Assembly (NCBI GenBank): GCA_028293725.1
Contig: JAQGOE010000249.1
Location: 1-11,250, forward strand
Origin: Gammaproteobacteria bacterium
GTDB taxonomy: Bacteria; Pseudomonadota; Gammaproteobacteria; Steroidobacterales; Steroidobacteraceae
Direction of reading: 5' to 3'
Length of the DNA: 11,250 nucleotides
The notes beneath the pieces are model-generated. The model was not told where the DNA came from and did not search any database. It was given only the letters and a program-made list of their open reading frames with translations. The position numbers and the translations under genes were made by a program. Positions 1 to 6,501 of this stretch are shown piece by piece; position 1 is the stretch's first letter, and each line of letters starts with the position of its first letter.

Positions 1-1
1 G

Positions 2-1720
2 TCCATCGTCCGCGATCTCGTCGCGCTCCTGGAGGCGTTACATCACCTGGGTGACCGCACCGCATGGCTCGCCGTACTACGAGCGCCCTGGTGCGGGCTT
101 TCGCTAGAGACTTTGACCGCAATCTCGGGGCGACGAGACGAGAAACTCCCGTGGGAAGCGATGGCGGACACCGAGCGGCTCGCGCACTGCGCGCCCGAAG
201 AGGTTCGACGCCTCGTGCGCGTCCGAAGCGTGTTGGCGGACGCGCTGGCGACACGCGACAGTGTTCCTCTCGCAGATTGGCTGGAAACGACATGGCTCCG
301 ACTGGGTGCCGCCGACGCCTACCCGAAAGAGGATCTGCGCCACGCTCGCGCCTTTCTTGCGGCGCTCAGTGATCGGGCGGCGTCGGGCGAGTGGAATGGG
401 CCGAGAGATCTAGGCTCGCTACTCGGCGAGTTGTACGCGCAGCCGCAAGCGTCGACCTCCAACCCCGTGCAGATCATGACGATCCACCGAGCGAAGGGTC
501 TCGAATTCGATCACGTGTTCGTACCAAGCCTGGATCGCGACCTGAATCGCGGAAGGGAGCCGCTGCTGCGCTGGCTAGATCTGCCGCGCCGGGAAGGCGA
601 GAGCGATCTCATCATGGCTCCCGTGCCCGCCATCGGGGACGACTCAGGGGGCACCGTGGGCATCTACCTGAAACGCCTCATCGCGAGGCGAGCCGCCAAT
701 GAGCAGACTCGGTTGCTCTACGTCGCGGCCACGAGGGCCAAGAAAACGCTTTATCTATCGGCAGCCCCGAAGGTGAAGCAGGACGGCACGGTGATTCCGC
801 GAAGCGGAACCCTGCTGGCTAGTTTGTGGCCAGCGCTCGGCCCTGCTTTCAAAGCGGGAGAACGACACGGAGTGATCAAGGAGTCGGGCGCACTATCAAG
901 CGGGAGCGCGCCGTCGGGCGACGCGGCATCGAACAACGCGGCATCACACAACGCGACATGGAGCGGCGCGGTGTCCGACGACGCGCCATCCGGCGAGGTC
1001 GGTCTCACGACAGAGGCGGGCCTCACGAGACAGGCAAGCGCCCTCACGACAGAAGCCGCCGTCACGACACCATCAACAACCCACCCCCTACGCCGCCTAC
1101 CCGCCAACTGGTCGCCCCCCTCATTCGACCCCTCGGTGACCAACCTCACCCGCCTCCCCATAGGCCACCAATCCCTCGAACCCCCCGAGTTCAGCTGGGT
1201 AGGCGAAACAGGCCGCCACATCGGCACCGTCGTGCATGCCGCGCTTGAGTCCTTCGCCAGTGTCACCCCGCTGCCGACACGCGCTCGTATCGAGGCAGAC
1301 CGTGAAGTCTACAGCCACCAACTGCGACGCCACGGCGTACCGGACCGGGATCTGCCACGAGCCGCGGATCGCGTACTCGAAGCTCTGACAAACACGGTCG
1401 GCGATGAGCGAGGACGTTGGATATTCGCCCCCGATCATCGTGAGGCGCGTAGCGAACTCGCCTTGACCGGCATAGCGTCCGGACGACTCACGCAAGTCAT
1501 CATCGACCGCTCGTTCGTAGACCGTGAGGGCACACGCTGGGTGATCGACTTCAAGACGAGCCGACACGAAGGAGGCGGGCTGAACGCGTTCCTGACGCAG
1601 GAATTGGAGCGCTATCGCTCGCAGCTCGAAACCTACGTTGCCCTGGCACGTGGCCTTGGGCCCAACCCCGTGCGAGCTGGGCTGTACTTCCCGCTACTCG
1701 GGGCGTTCCGGGAATTATGA
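2..1720 (+). CDS. UvrD/RecB-like helicase with C-terminal PD-(D/E)XK nuclease, 5' truncated by window edge
   Basis: C-terminal part of a superfamily 1 helicase-nuclease of the AddA/RecB type, which unwinds and trims DNA ends for recombinational repair. The reading frame is open from base 2, so the true start is upstream; 572 codons are visible. Seen, in fragment numbering: an early RAPWCGL segment (about 27-33); helicase motif V, TIHRAKGLEF (about 160-169); motif VI, EQTRLLYVAATRAK (about 234-247); a low-complexity linker (about 295-365); then a nuclease domain with GTVVHAALE (about 408-416), IID (Asp502), IDFK (Asp516, Lys518) and QLETY (about 541-545). These are the D...DxK...QxxxY positions of PD-(D/E)XK nucleases, so the nuclease looks intact. 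The gene is convergent with gspN, with 46 bp between the two stops. An AddB-like partner may lie upstream but cannot be seen. Family assignment is firm; the exact complex is not. Confidence 0.9.
   Translation, partial: SIVRDLVALLEALHHLGDRTAWLAVLRAPWCGLSLETLTAISGRRDEKLPWEAMADTERLAHCAPEEVRRLVRVRSVLADALATRDSVPLADWLETTWLRLGAADAYPKEDLRHARAFLAALSDRAASGEWNGPRDLGSLLGELYAQPQASTSNPVQIMTIHRAKGLEFDHVFVPSLDRDLNRGREPLLRWLDLPRREGESDLIMAPVPAIGDDSGGTVGIYLKRLIARRAANEQTRLLYVAATRAKKTLYLSAAPKVKQDGTVIPRSGTLLASLWPALGPAFKAGERHGVIKESGALSSGSAPSGDAASNNAASHNATWSGAVSDDAPSGEVGLTTEAGLTRQASALTTEAAVTTPSTTHPLRRLPANWSPPSFDPSVTNLTRLPIGHQSLEPPEFSWVGETGRHIGTVVHAALESFASVTPLPTRARIEADREVYSHQLRRHGVPDRDLPRAADRVLEALTNTVGDERGRWIFAPDHREARSELALTGIASGRLTQVIIDRSFVDREGTRWVIDFKTSRHEGGGLNAFLTQELERYRSQLETYVALARGLGPNPVRAGLYFPLLGAFREL
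902..991 (+). repeat. Six 15-bp tandem repeats coding for a pentapeptide linker
   Basis: Six in-frame 15-bp units give the pentapeptides GSAPS, GDAAS, NNAAS, HNATW, SGAVS and DDAPS. The DNA core near the middle of each unit resembles acgcggcatc (906-915, 921-930, 936-945, 951-960, 966-975, 981-990). The repeat lies between helicase motif VI and the nuclease domain of the helicase-nuclease gene and probably forms a flexible tether. Confidence 0.75.
1001..1075 (+). repeat. Degenerate 18-21 bp tandem repeats in the same linker
   Basis: Directly after the 15-bp units, a second repeat family recurs: ctcacgacagag (from 1004), ctcacgagacag (from 1022), ctcacgacagaa (from 1043) and a partial gtcacgacac (from 1061). 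It codes for GLTTEA, GLTRQASA, LTTEAA and VTTPS. Spacings of 18, 21 and 18 bp keep the frame open. It extends the interdomain linker. Confidence 0.6.
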
Positions 1721-1742
1721 GTTGAGCATCGGGCGCGAGTGA

Positions 1743-1757
1743 CCCCCCAGCGGGGGC
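1743..1757. repeat. Short GC palindrome (hairpin) between convergent genes
   Basis: The core cccccagcggggg (1744-1756) is a 5-bp G:C stem with a 3-nt loop, inside the 46-bp gap between the helicase-nuclease stop (1720) and the gspN stop (1767). The same 13-bp core occurs twice more, inside gspH. No T-run follows on either strand, so a simple intrinsic terminator is not supported. It looks like a dispersed REP-like palindrome, though it could still protect or end transcripts. Confidence 0.6.
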
Positions 1758-1766
1758 GACCGCGCG

Positions 1767-2522
1767 CTAGAACGTCAGCTGAGTACCAAACTGACGACGC
1801 CCCTGCGAATCCGGCGAGCCGAGAAGCTGCAGCTGATTCACGAGTGAAGGCGCGGCATCAGCACGCGGCGTAACGTAACCCTGCAAATCAACTCCCGGCA
1901 TGTCCTGCATCAGACGGACCGTCCCCTGCACGGACAGCGGGCCACCGAGATCCTGCAGTTGCCCGGTGGGATCGCCGCTCCCACCCTGAAACGTCACCGA
2001 GTAGTTCCCGAGCGGCGTTACCTCGCGGTCCCGGTCTTCGAGATCATGCAGCTCAATGCGCCCCTGGAGTTGGGTCACGATGTTCTTCGCGACATGAGCG
2101 AGCGCGATGTCGGCGCGAGCGTTCCCATGCAGGGTACGCAAGTTACGTGGCATCAGGGACATCAAGTCCTGATCAAGCGGCAACTCCGCGTGCACATTGC
2201 GAGCGGTGACACTCTTATCGAGTCCGACTTCAAAGTCACCGCGCACGGAACCGGTCGGCCGGGTGAGAACCACGTTCGCTGCAAGCTTCCCACTCAACAA
2301 GCGTAGAGCGTGTACGTCCCAAACCAAATCGCCAACCGCCGAACCCTGTGCGACCAGACCCGCGCAGGTACCATTCCAAATCGAGCCGTCGACGGCAGCG
2401 CACGAAACCACCGATGGCGGTTCAGGTACAACCCAACTCGCCGGCAGTCGCGCGACCACAATTACAGCAAAAGCCACCACCGCTAATACGGTGATCAAAA
2501 CGCCTCGTCGCACCGTGCTCAA
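1767..2522 (-). CDS. gspN: Type II secretion system protein N
   Basis: GspN, an inner-membrane accessory component of the type II secretion system. It is found in a subset of proteobacterial clusters (XcpP/XpsN-like naming varies), usually next to gspM. The 251-residue product has an N-terminal membrane helix (about 7-25) followed by ARLPASWV and a periplasmic beta-rich region containing CAAVDGSIWNGTCAGL (about 41-56), the early Cys/Gly/Trp motif typical of GspN. The start is a TTG whose last two bases overlap the gspM stop (TTGA), which suggests translation by reinitiation. No strong Shine-Dalgarno sequence is visible; an in-frame GTG three codons later is an alternative. It is the last gene of the operon. 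The stop is TAG. gspD, which follows gspN in Xanthomonas-type clusters, is missing here. Confidence 0.88.
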   Translation of the reverse strand: MSTVRRGVLITVLAVVAFAVIVVARLPASWVVPEPPSVVSCAAVDGSIWNGTCAGLVAQGSAVGDLVWDVHALRLLSGKLAANVVLTRPTGSVRGDFEVGLDKSVTARNVHAELPLDQDLMSLMPRNLRTLHGNARADIALAHVAKNIVTQLQGRIELHDLEDRDREVTPLGNYSVTFQGGSGDPTGQLQDLGGPLSVQGTVRLMQDMPGVDLQGYVTPRADAAPSLVNQLQLLGSPDSQGRRQFGTQLTF

Positions 2523-3004
2523 TCCGTGTGCAACACGAGAGCGGCGTTCACTAGCCCAGGACTGCCGGCGGTCTCAATGGAGGCCGTATCCACCCGGATT
2601 CCGTTCTGCTGTGACAGGCGAGCGAGCCACGGAATCAGCGTATCGAAAGGCGCCTTCTGCAAGCGCACGCTCAAGCCACCCGGCCCGGCCGGGTCACTGC
2701 CGGCGAGCGCGCTGGCCAGTCCCGACTCCCGCGCCGAGCTGTCGACGAGGACGAGCAGCGATTGTCCGTTCGCTCCGATGTGGCCGCCGTTGGCGGCCGC
2801 AAGCTCCGGAGCCGCGGTGCGCATCCACGCGAGGTCGGCTTGCTTCTTGATAATGCGCTTGTGCGCACTCGACACGCTGCTGTCGAGTTGGATAACCACA
2901 TAGAGGAGCAGGAGGACCGCGATCACACCGCCAACGAGGAGCGTGCGGCGATCGCGTTCCGACAGCGAGTCGAGTGACAGGTTCTGGGCGAATGGCAGCT
3001 TCAT
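2519..3004 (-). CDS. gspM: Type II secretion system protein M
   Basis: GspM, a bitopic inner-membrane protein that pairs with GspL in the assembly platform of the T2SS. The product is 161 residues, the usual size for the family. It has a short cytoplasmic N terminus, one membrane helix (about 22-40), a coiled-coil-prone stretch after it, and a C-terminal ferredoxin-like periplasmic domain containing GGLSVRLQKAPFDTLIPWL (about 109-127), which matches the conserved late part of GspM. The ATG start overlaps the gspL stop (ATGA) and its own TGA stop overlaps the gspN start, so L, M and N are likely translationally coupled. Assignment rests on membrane topology, the conserved C-terminal segment and operon position. 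Confidence 0.92.
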   Translation of the reverse strand: MKLPFAQNLSLDSLSERDRRTLLVGGVIAVLLLLYVVIQLDSSVSSAHKRIIKKQADLAWMRTAAPELAAANGGHIGANGQSLLVLVDSSARESGLASALAGSDPAGPGGLSVRLQKAPFDTLIPWLARLSQQNGIRVDTASIETAGSPGLVNAALVLHTD

Positions 3005-4239
3005 GATCCGCTCGAGTGAATCTGGAGGCGTCCTTCGTAGCCGTTGGCCACGTTGGTGCCCGAGGTGAGGTCCGCCTGCCAGCCATTGCTGCGCAGGGCT
3101 TGGCCAATGCGATCGAGGCTCGAGGCGTCGGGCGCGGCGATCTTCAGATCAACCGATCCGTTGCGGAAACTCATTGCCTGCACTATGGCACCGGGAGCCG
3201 CGCTGCGTGCCTGCACGAAGGCTTCCAACGCCGGCAGCAGACCGTTGCCTCCGGAGCGCGCGGCAGCCAACCTTTGCTCCATCAGCTTACGCGCGTCGGG
3301 CGTGCTTGCTTCGCCCGGCAGGGCCGTCTGGAAGGCCTCGCGGATCGAGACATCCAACTTATGCTCATTACGCTTCAGCAGGGTCAGCTCAGCGGCTTTG
3401 CCCGCGATATGCAAGCCGATGAGGCTGGCCAGCAGAATCGCGGCAACACGCCAGGCCCGCATACCCACGGCCCGCGAGGTCGTCGGTGTGTAAGCGCCTT
3501 GCAACAGGTTCGTCGCCGTCGCGGTGGGTAACTGCTGGGCAAACAGGGCCAGCGGTCCGTTGGCGAGGAGTTGAATCTTGATACCGTCGAACCGCTCGCG
3601 AAGCGATTCGACCTGCGCCGAGTGCTCGTGCCACTCAGGGGCGCCCGTGTAGAGAATGAGCCCGCGCCCCGAGCCGCCGCCCTCGGGGCTGGTCGACTGC
3701 GCCATTTCCAGCGCTTCCTGGAGGGCGTCCGCGGGCAATGTAACCGGGGAGCCCGTCGGAGGGCGCACCACAACGACGTCTTCCTCCAGGAGTGCGACCG
3801 ACTGTCCCGGGTTGTGGGGCAGAAGGTCGCTGTCCGCATACATCGCTTCGGGCTCGAGACCGGCCGACTTCAAGGCCGTGAGCCATTGGTCCATCAGGGC
3901 GCGGGTGACGACGGCCACCGGTGTTCGAGTCGAATCCGACGGCCGGCGGCCGATCGCGAAATGCAGGTCGTCGATGTCATCGGCCAGCTGTTCTTCGAGG
4001 GCGTAGGGGACGAGCTGCAGCAACTTGGTGCCCGCCTTCGTGGGCAGCTCCGGCTCGGCGACCAGGACATCGGTGCCAGGGACCAGCACACAGATGCGGC
4101 GCCCGGCGCTGCGCGGTGCAGCGAGCGACAGGGGTCCGCTTTGCGGCGGTCCGGAGGCGACGCCACGGGGGTCCACCACCAGCCAGGAAGGAAGCTGGTC
4201 CGGTGCGCGAGGGAGCCTGAGCAGAAGCCAGTCAGCCAT
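3001..4239 (-). CDS. gspL: Type II secretion system protein L
   Basis: GspL, the inner-membrane platform protein whose cytoplasmic actin-like domain recruits the GspE ATPase and whose periplasmic domain contacts GspM. The 412-residue product has an N-terminal cytoplasmic region (1-260) with the conserved KLLQLVPYALEEQLADDID segment (about 72-90), which is typical of the family. NLLQGAY (about 244-250) comes just before a single membrane helix (about 263-281), and the periplasmic ferredoxin-like domain ends at residue 412. The start is ATG, with AGGGAA about 8 bases upstream. It lies 23 bp downstream of gspK and overlaps gspM by 4 bp (ATGA). Its partner ATPase gspE is not in the window. All expected regions are present and no damage is seen. 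Confidence 0.95.
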   Translation of the reverse strand: MADWLLLRLPRAPDQLPSWLVVDPRGVASGPPQSGPLSLAAPRSAGRRICVLVPGTDVLVAEPELPTKAGTKLLQLVPYALEEQLADDIDDLHFAIGRRPSDSTRTPVAVVTRALMDQWLTALKSAGLEPEAMYADSDLLPHNPGQSVALLEEDVVVVRPPTGSPVTLPADALQEALEMAQSTSPEGGGSGRGLILYTGAPEWHEHSAQVESLRERFDGIKIQLLANGPLALFAQQLPTATATNLLQGAYTPTTSRAVGMRAWRVAAILLASLIGLHIAGKAAELTLLKRNEHKLDVSIREAFQTALPGEASTPDARKLMEQRLAAARSGGNGLLPALEAFVQARSAAPGAIVQAMSFRNGSVDLKIAAPDASSLDRIGQALRSNGWQADLTSGTNVANGYEGRLQIHSSGS

Positions 4240-4262
4240 GTGGGGTTTCCCTGATCAACCGG

Positions 4263-5306
4263 TCAGTCCGGAGTGTAGCTGCGAAGTAGGGGACGTACGT
4301 TGCCCGTCGCGTCCTGGTACAACAAACTGTACAGGTTGAATTCTGTACTACCGATTGTAACGAAGCTGGTCAACCGGAAGTAGCTCGAATTCGTGACGAA
4401 CTGCGACCCACCCGAATCGCCGCCGCCGCCGCCGCCGCCGCCGATCTTGTTGCCGGGCGTCGTGGTCTGCGGCTTCGGCGCCTGAGCGAAGGCCTGCTGG
4501 TATTCCTGCAGCGACGGAAAACAGCCGCCGGCACTCTCCCGGCTCTTCTGCAGCCCGGCGGGATCGAGGCTGAACTCCCGCCGGCCAGGAGTGAACATAT
4601 CGAGGACCATTCCCGAAGCCGTGCAGATGTTGAGCTTGGCGTCGATCGGCAGCGCCACGACATAAGGCGCCAGCTTCTTGTAACGATCGTGGCCGAATCC
4701 CGGGAGCGCCAGCAGCTCGCTCGCGCTCGTGATGTACATGTTTGGTGTGCGGTAGGGCGGCGACTGTCCCATGTAGACGCTGTCCTCAGCGCCGTCGGGA
4801 TTCTGGGGCACAATGTCGGGGTCGATCCAGTCGACGATGTATCCCGCCCATTTCGGCTCGATCTCCAGATAGCTCAGCAACTGCTGGAAGGCGGCGAATG
4901 CAGTTTGATTGACGGTTCCGTCGGCACCGACGAGGGAATTGAGATTGAAGCGCCCCGACAGGTCCTCGAGAGACGCTGTCAGCATCACATCGGGGACGAC
5001 TTCGACAGGCCCTACCGGCTTGTCCCAACCCTGACCGATATAGATGTGCTGCTTGTCGGATTTCCACACCTCGCGCAAACCGTAAGCCGCGAGCGCCTCG
5101 GCGGCCTCGCCGATCAGAACGCTCTGGTCCAGCGCGAAGGTCGCCGCGCCGCGCCGCGCCGTCATCGCATTCTCGTAGGCAATTGCGGCCGCAATCATGG
5201 TCCCCAGCGCGACCAATAGAACCGCGACGAGGAGCGCAATACCTCGTTGCCGCGCGGGCAACCGCCCGCTGCGCCACTGCCGTGAGCGTTTGTTGGGCGA
5301 AGTCAA
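4263..5306 (-). CDS. gspK: Type II secretion minor pseudopilin K
   Basis: GspK, the large minor pseudopilin that caps the pseudopilus tip with GspI and GspJ. I place the start at the TTG overlapping the gspJ stop (TTGA). The open frame continues 47 codons upstream, but that part lies inside gspJ and looks non-native. This gives 347 residues: a basic leader ending RQRG (Gly22), then IALLVAVLLVALGTMIAAA as the membrane helix. Position +5 of the mature protein is Val, not Glu, as is characteristic of GspK/XcpX. The middle contains RFNLNSLV and WIDPD.VPQNPDGAED, typical GspK alpha-domain motifs, and ITSASELLALPGFG. A run of eight glycines (about 289-296) precedes the final conserved strand, SSYFRLTSFVTIG. 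gspL follows after 23 bp. Confidence 0.93.
   Translation of the reverse strand: MTSPNKRSRQWRSGRLPARQRGIALLVAVLLVALGTMIAAAIAYENAMTARRGAATFALDQSVLIGEAAEALAAYGLREVWKSDKQHIYIGQGWDKPVGPVEVVPDVMLTASLEDLSGRFNLNSLVGADGTVNQTAFAAFQQLLSYLEIEPKWAGYIVDWIDPDIVPQNPDGAEDSVYMGQSPPYRTPNMYITSASELLALPGFGHDRYKKLAPYVVALPIDAKLNICTASGMVLDMFTPGRREFSLDPAGLQKSRESAGGCFPSLQEYQQAFAQAPKPQTTTPGNKIGGGGGGGGDSGGSQFVTNSSYFRLTSFVTIGSTEFNLYSLLYQDATGNVRPLLRSYTPD
4418..4443. repeat. (CGC)8 trinucleotide microsatellite in gspK
   Basis: Eight uninterrupted cgc units plus cg on the plus strand read as eight GGC glycine codons in gspK. The run sits in a loop before the last beta strand. Slippage here would change loop length without breaking the frame. 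Confidence 0.9.
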
Positions 5307-5926
5307 CCCGCGACCTCGATGGTGCGCACGAGTTTGCCCCAATCCTCGGTGTCGAGTGTGATTTCGACCGCGATAGGGCGGATGCGCAAGTAACTCTCCT
5401 GTCCGGTGGAGCCTGCAACCGCCGGCGGCGGCCACTGGGTTTGCCACTGGTGTGACACATCCATATAGCGGAACGTCACGGTCTTCACATGAGTCAGCAG
5501 GTCTCGTTTGAGAGTCGTGTTTTGCAGCGTCGGGTCCATGACAGTCCAGTACTCGCGCCGCAGCGTGTTCTTCTCGAAGAAGTAGGCAACGCGTTGCAAT
5601 CCCGGCCGCTGCAGGCCGGTTGGATTGTTCCAGCCACCTCGACTCAGCTGCAGCATCGGTTGCGCCGTGGGGTCAGCCTGACCCATCAACGAGGGAAGCC
5701 AGCCGTCACCGACGGGTTGCCGAACCGGGCGCGGCTCGAGTTGCACGAAGTCCTGCTCCATCACGCGCACCGCGGTCTGCAGCTCGATGAGACGCGCCTG
5801 CTGTTCCTGCAGCGCGCCGTGATTGTTGACGGCCTGGTTGATGGCGCCATAGCCAATGGCGAACATGATGGCCGCAATGAACATTGCGACCAACAGCTCG
5901 AGCAGGGTGAAGCCACGGCTACGCAT
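5303..5926 (-). CDS. gspJ: Type II secretion minor pseudopilin J
   Basis: GspJ, a minor pseudopilin of the pseudopilus tip complex, cleaved and methylated by the prepilin peptidase GspO/PilD. The start chosen is the ATG at 5926, two bases after the gspI stop. The frame remains open 69 codons further upstream, but that stretch overlaps gspI and is not GspJ-like. The product is 207 residues, normal for the family. The leader is only MRSRG, followed by FTLLELLVAMFIAAIMFAI with Glu at mature position +5. Conserved GspJ features include RVMEQDFVQLEPRPVR (about 54-69), RVAYFFEKNTLRREYW and a C-terminal strand RPIAVEITLDTEDWG. Its TGA overlaps the TTG start of gspK. Confidence 0.95.
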   Translation of the reverse strand: MRSRGFTLLELLVAMFIAAIMFAIGYGAINQAVNNHGALQEQQARLIELQTAVRVMEQDFVQLEPRPVRQPVGDGWLPSLMGQADPTAQPMLQLSRGGWNNPTGLQRPGLQRVAYFFEKNTLRREYWTVMDPTLQNTTLKRDLLTHVKTVTFRYMDVSHQWQTQWPPPAVAGSTGQESYLRIRPIAVEITLDTEDWGKLVRTIEVAG

Positions 5927-5928
5927 GC

Positions 5929-6501
5929 TCAGTTGTTGGGTGTCTTGGGTGCGCCCGGGGGTGGGACCTGTCCGTTCGGCAGCGTCGGAGTGCCGTTCGG
6001 CACAGTCGTCAACGGGTTGTTGTTGCCGTTCTGTCCCGGCCCCGGCGTGGTGGCACCGGAGCCCCATTGAGGCAGGTCCCCTCGAGGCGCGCTGACAGCG
6101 TCGCCGATGATGCCGCTCAGCGTGACATACCAACCATGCTTGTCATCGGCCTTGACGTCCGCAGGGCGCACCATGACATCCATGCGGACCATTCCCTTAA
6201 CCGCGGTGGGTACGGTCTCCTGGCGCCAGTGCCATTTCTGCCCGGCGTAATCGACATCACCGTCGGAGTTTCCTTGCTGCGGAACCTGCCCGGGCTGCAC
6301 CTTCAGCCGCTCCTCAGCGATGTGATTGAGCGCTATCCACTGCGCCAGCGTCTTGTCCCGCATGTAAAGGACGGTACTTGCGGAGGAGGTCAGGGCTCCC
6401 AACACCGCGGCCATGCCGATCGCGACAATCGCCAACGCCACGAGCACTTCGATCAGCGTAAATCCGCGTCCGCGCGGTTTCACGCCATGGAAGAGCTTCA
6501 C
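5929..6501 (-). CDS. gspI: Type II secretion minor pseudopilin I, with long Pro/Gly/Asn-rich tail
   Basis: GspI, the minor pseudopilin that nucleates the tip complex with J and K. The start is a GTG overlapping the gspH stop (GTGA). The leader ends GRG (Gly13), then comes FTLIEVLVALAIVAIGMAAVL with Glu at mature +5. Conserved GspI features follow: LAQWIALNHIAEERL (about 52-66), and WHWRQE (about 90-95) with the strand MVRMDVMV. The GspI fold appears to end near residue 136. The product is 190 residues, against roughly 125-130 for typical GspI. The extra 50-odd residues form a low-complexity tail rich in Pro, Gly, Asn and Thr with no visible domain. The same frame runs through without a stop or frameshift, so this is a genuine extension rather than a fusion to a recognisable module. 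Confidence 0.94.
   Translation of the reverse strand: MKLFHGVKPRGRGFTLIEVLVALAIVAIGMAAVLGALTSSASTVLYMRDKTLAQWIALNHIAEERLKVQPGQVPQQGNSDGDVDYAGQKWHWRQETVPTAVKGMVRMDVMVRPADVKADDKHGWYVTLSGIIGDAVSAPRGDLPQWGSGATTPGPGQNGNNNPLTTVPNGTPTLPNGQVPPPGAPKTPNN

Noticed and set aside
902..1075. CRISPR-like or minisatellite array
   Set aside because: Units are short, in frame, degenerate and lack spacers; they code for a protein linker.
113..1720. Helicase-nuclease starting at the TTG at 113
   Set aside because: The same frame is open and reads family-typical sequence (LRAPWCGL) back to base 2, so the gene begins before the window.
2197..2850. 217-codon open frame on the plus strand opposite gspN and gspM
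   Set aside because: It is the reverse shadow of two well-recognised genes in GC-rich DNA and has no recognisable domain.
3571..4254. 227-codon open frame on the plus strand opposite gspL
   Set aside because: It is antisense to the conserved cytoplasmic domain of GspL, and its composition looks like a GC-rich shadow frame.
5307..5447. Upstream extension of gspK
   Set aside because: It overlaps gspJ completely; the extra 47 residues are basic, unlike a prepilin leader, and the TTG at the stop overlap gives a normal start.
5927..6133. Upstream extension of gspJ
   Set aside because: It overlaps the gspI tail. The ATG two bases after the gspI stop gives the short leader typical of GspJ.
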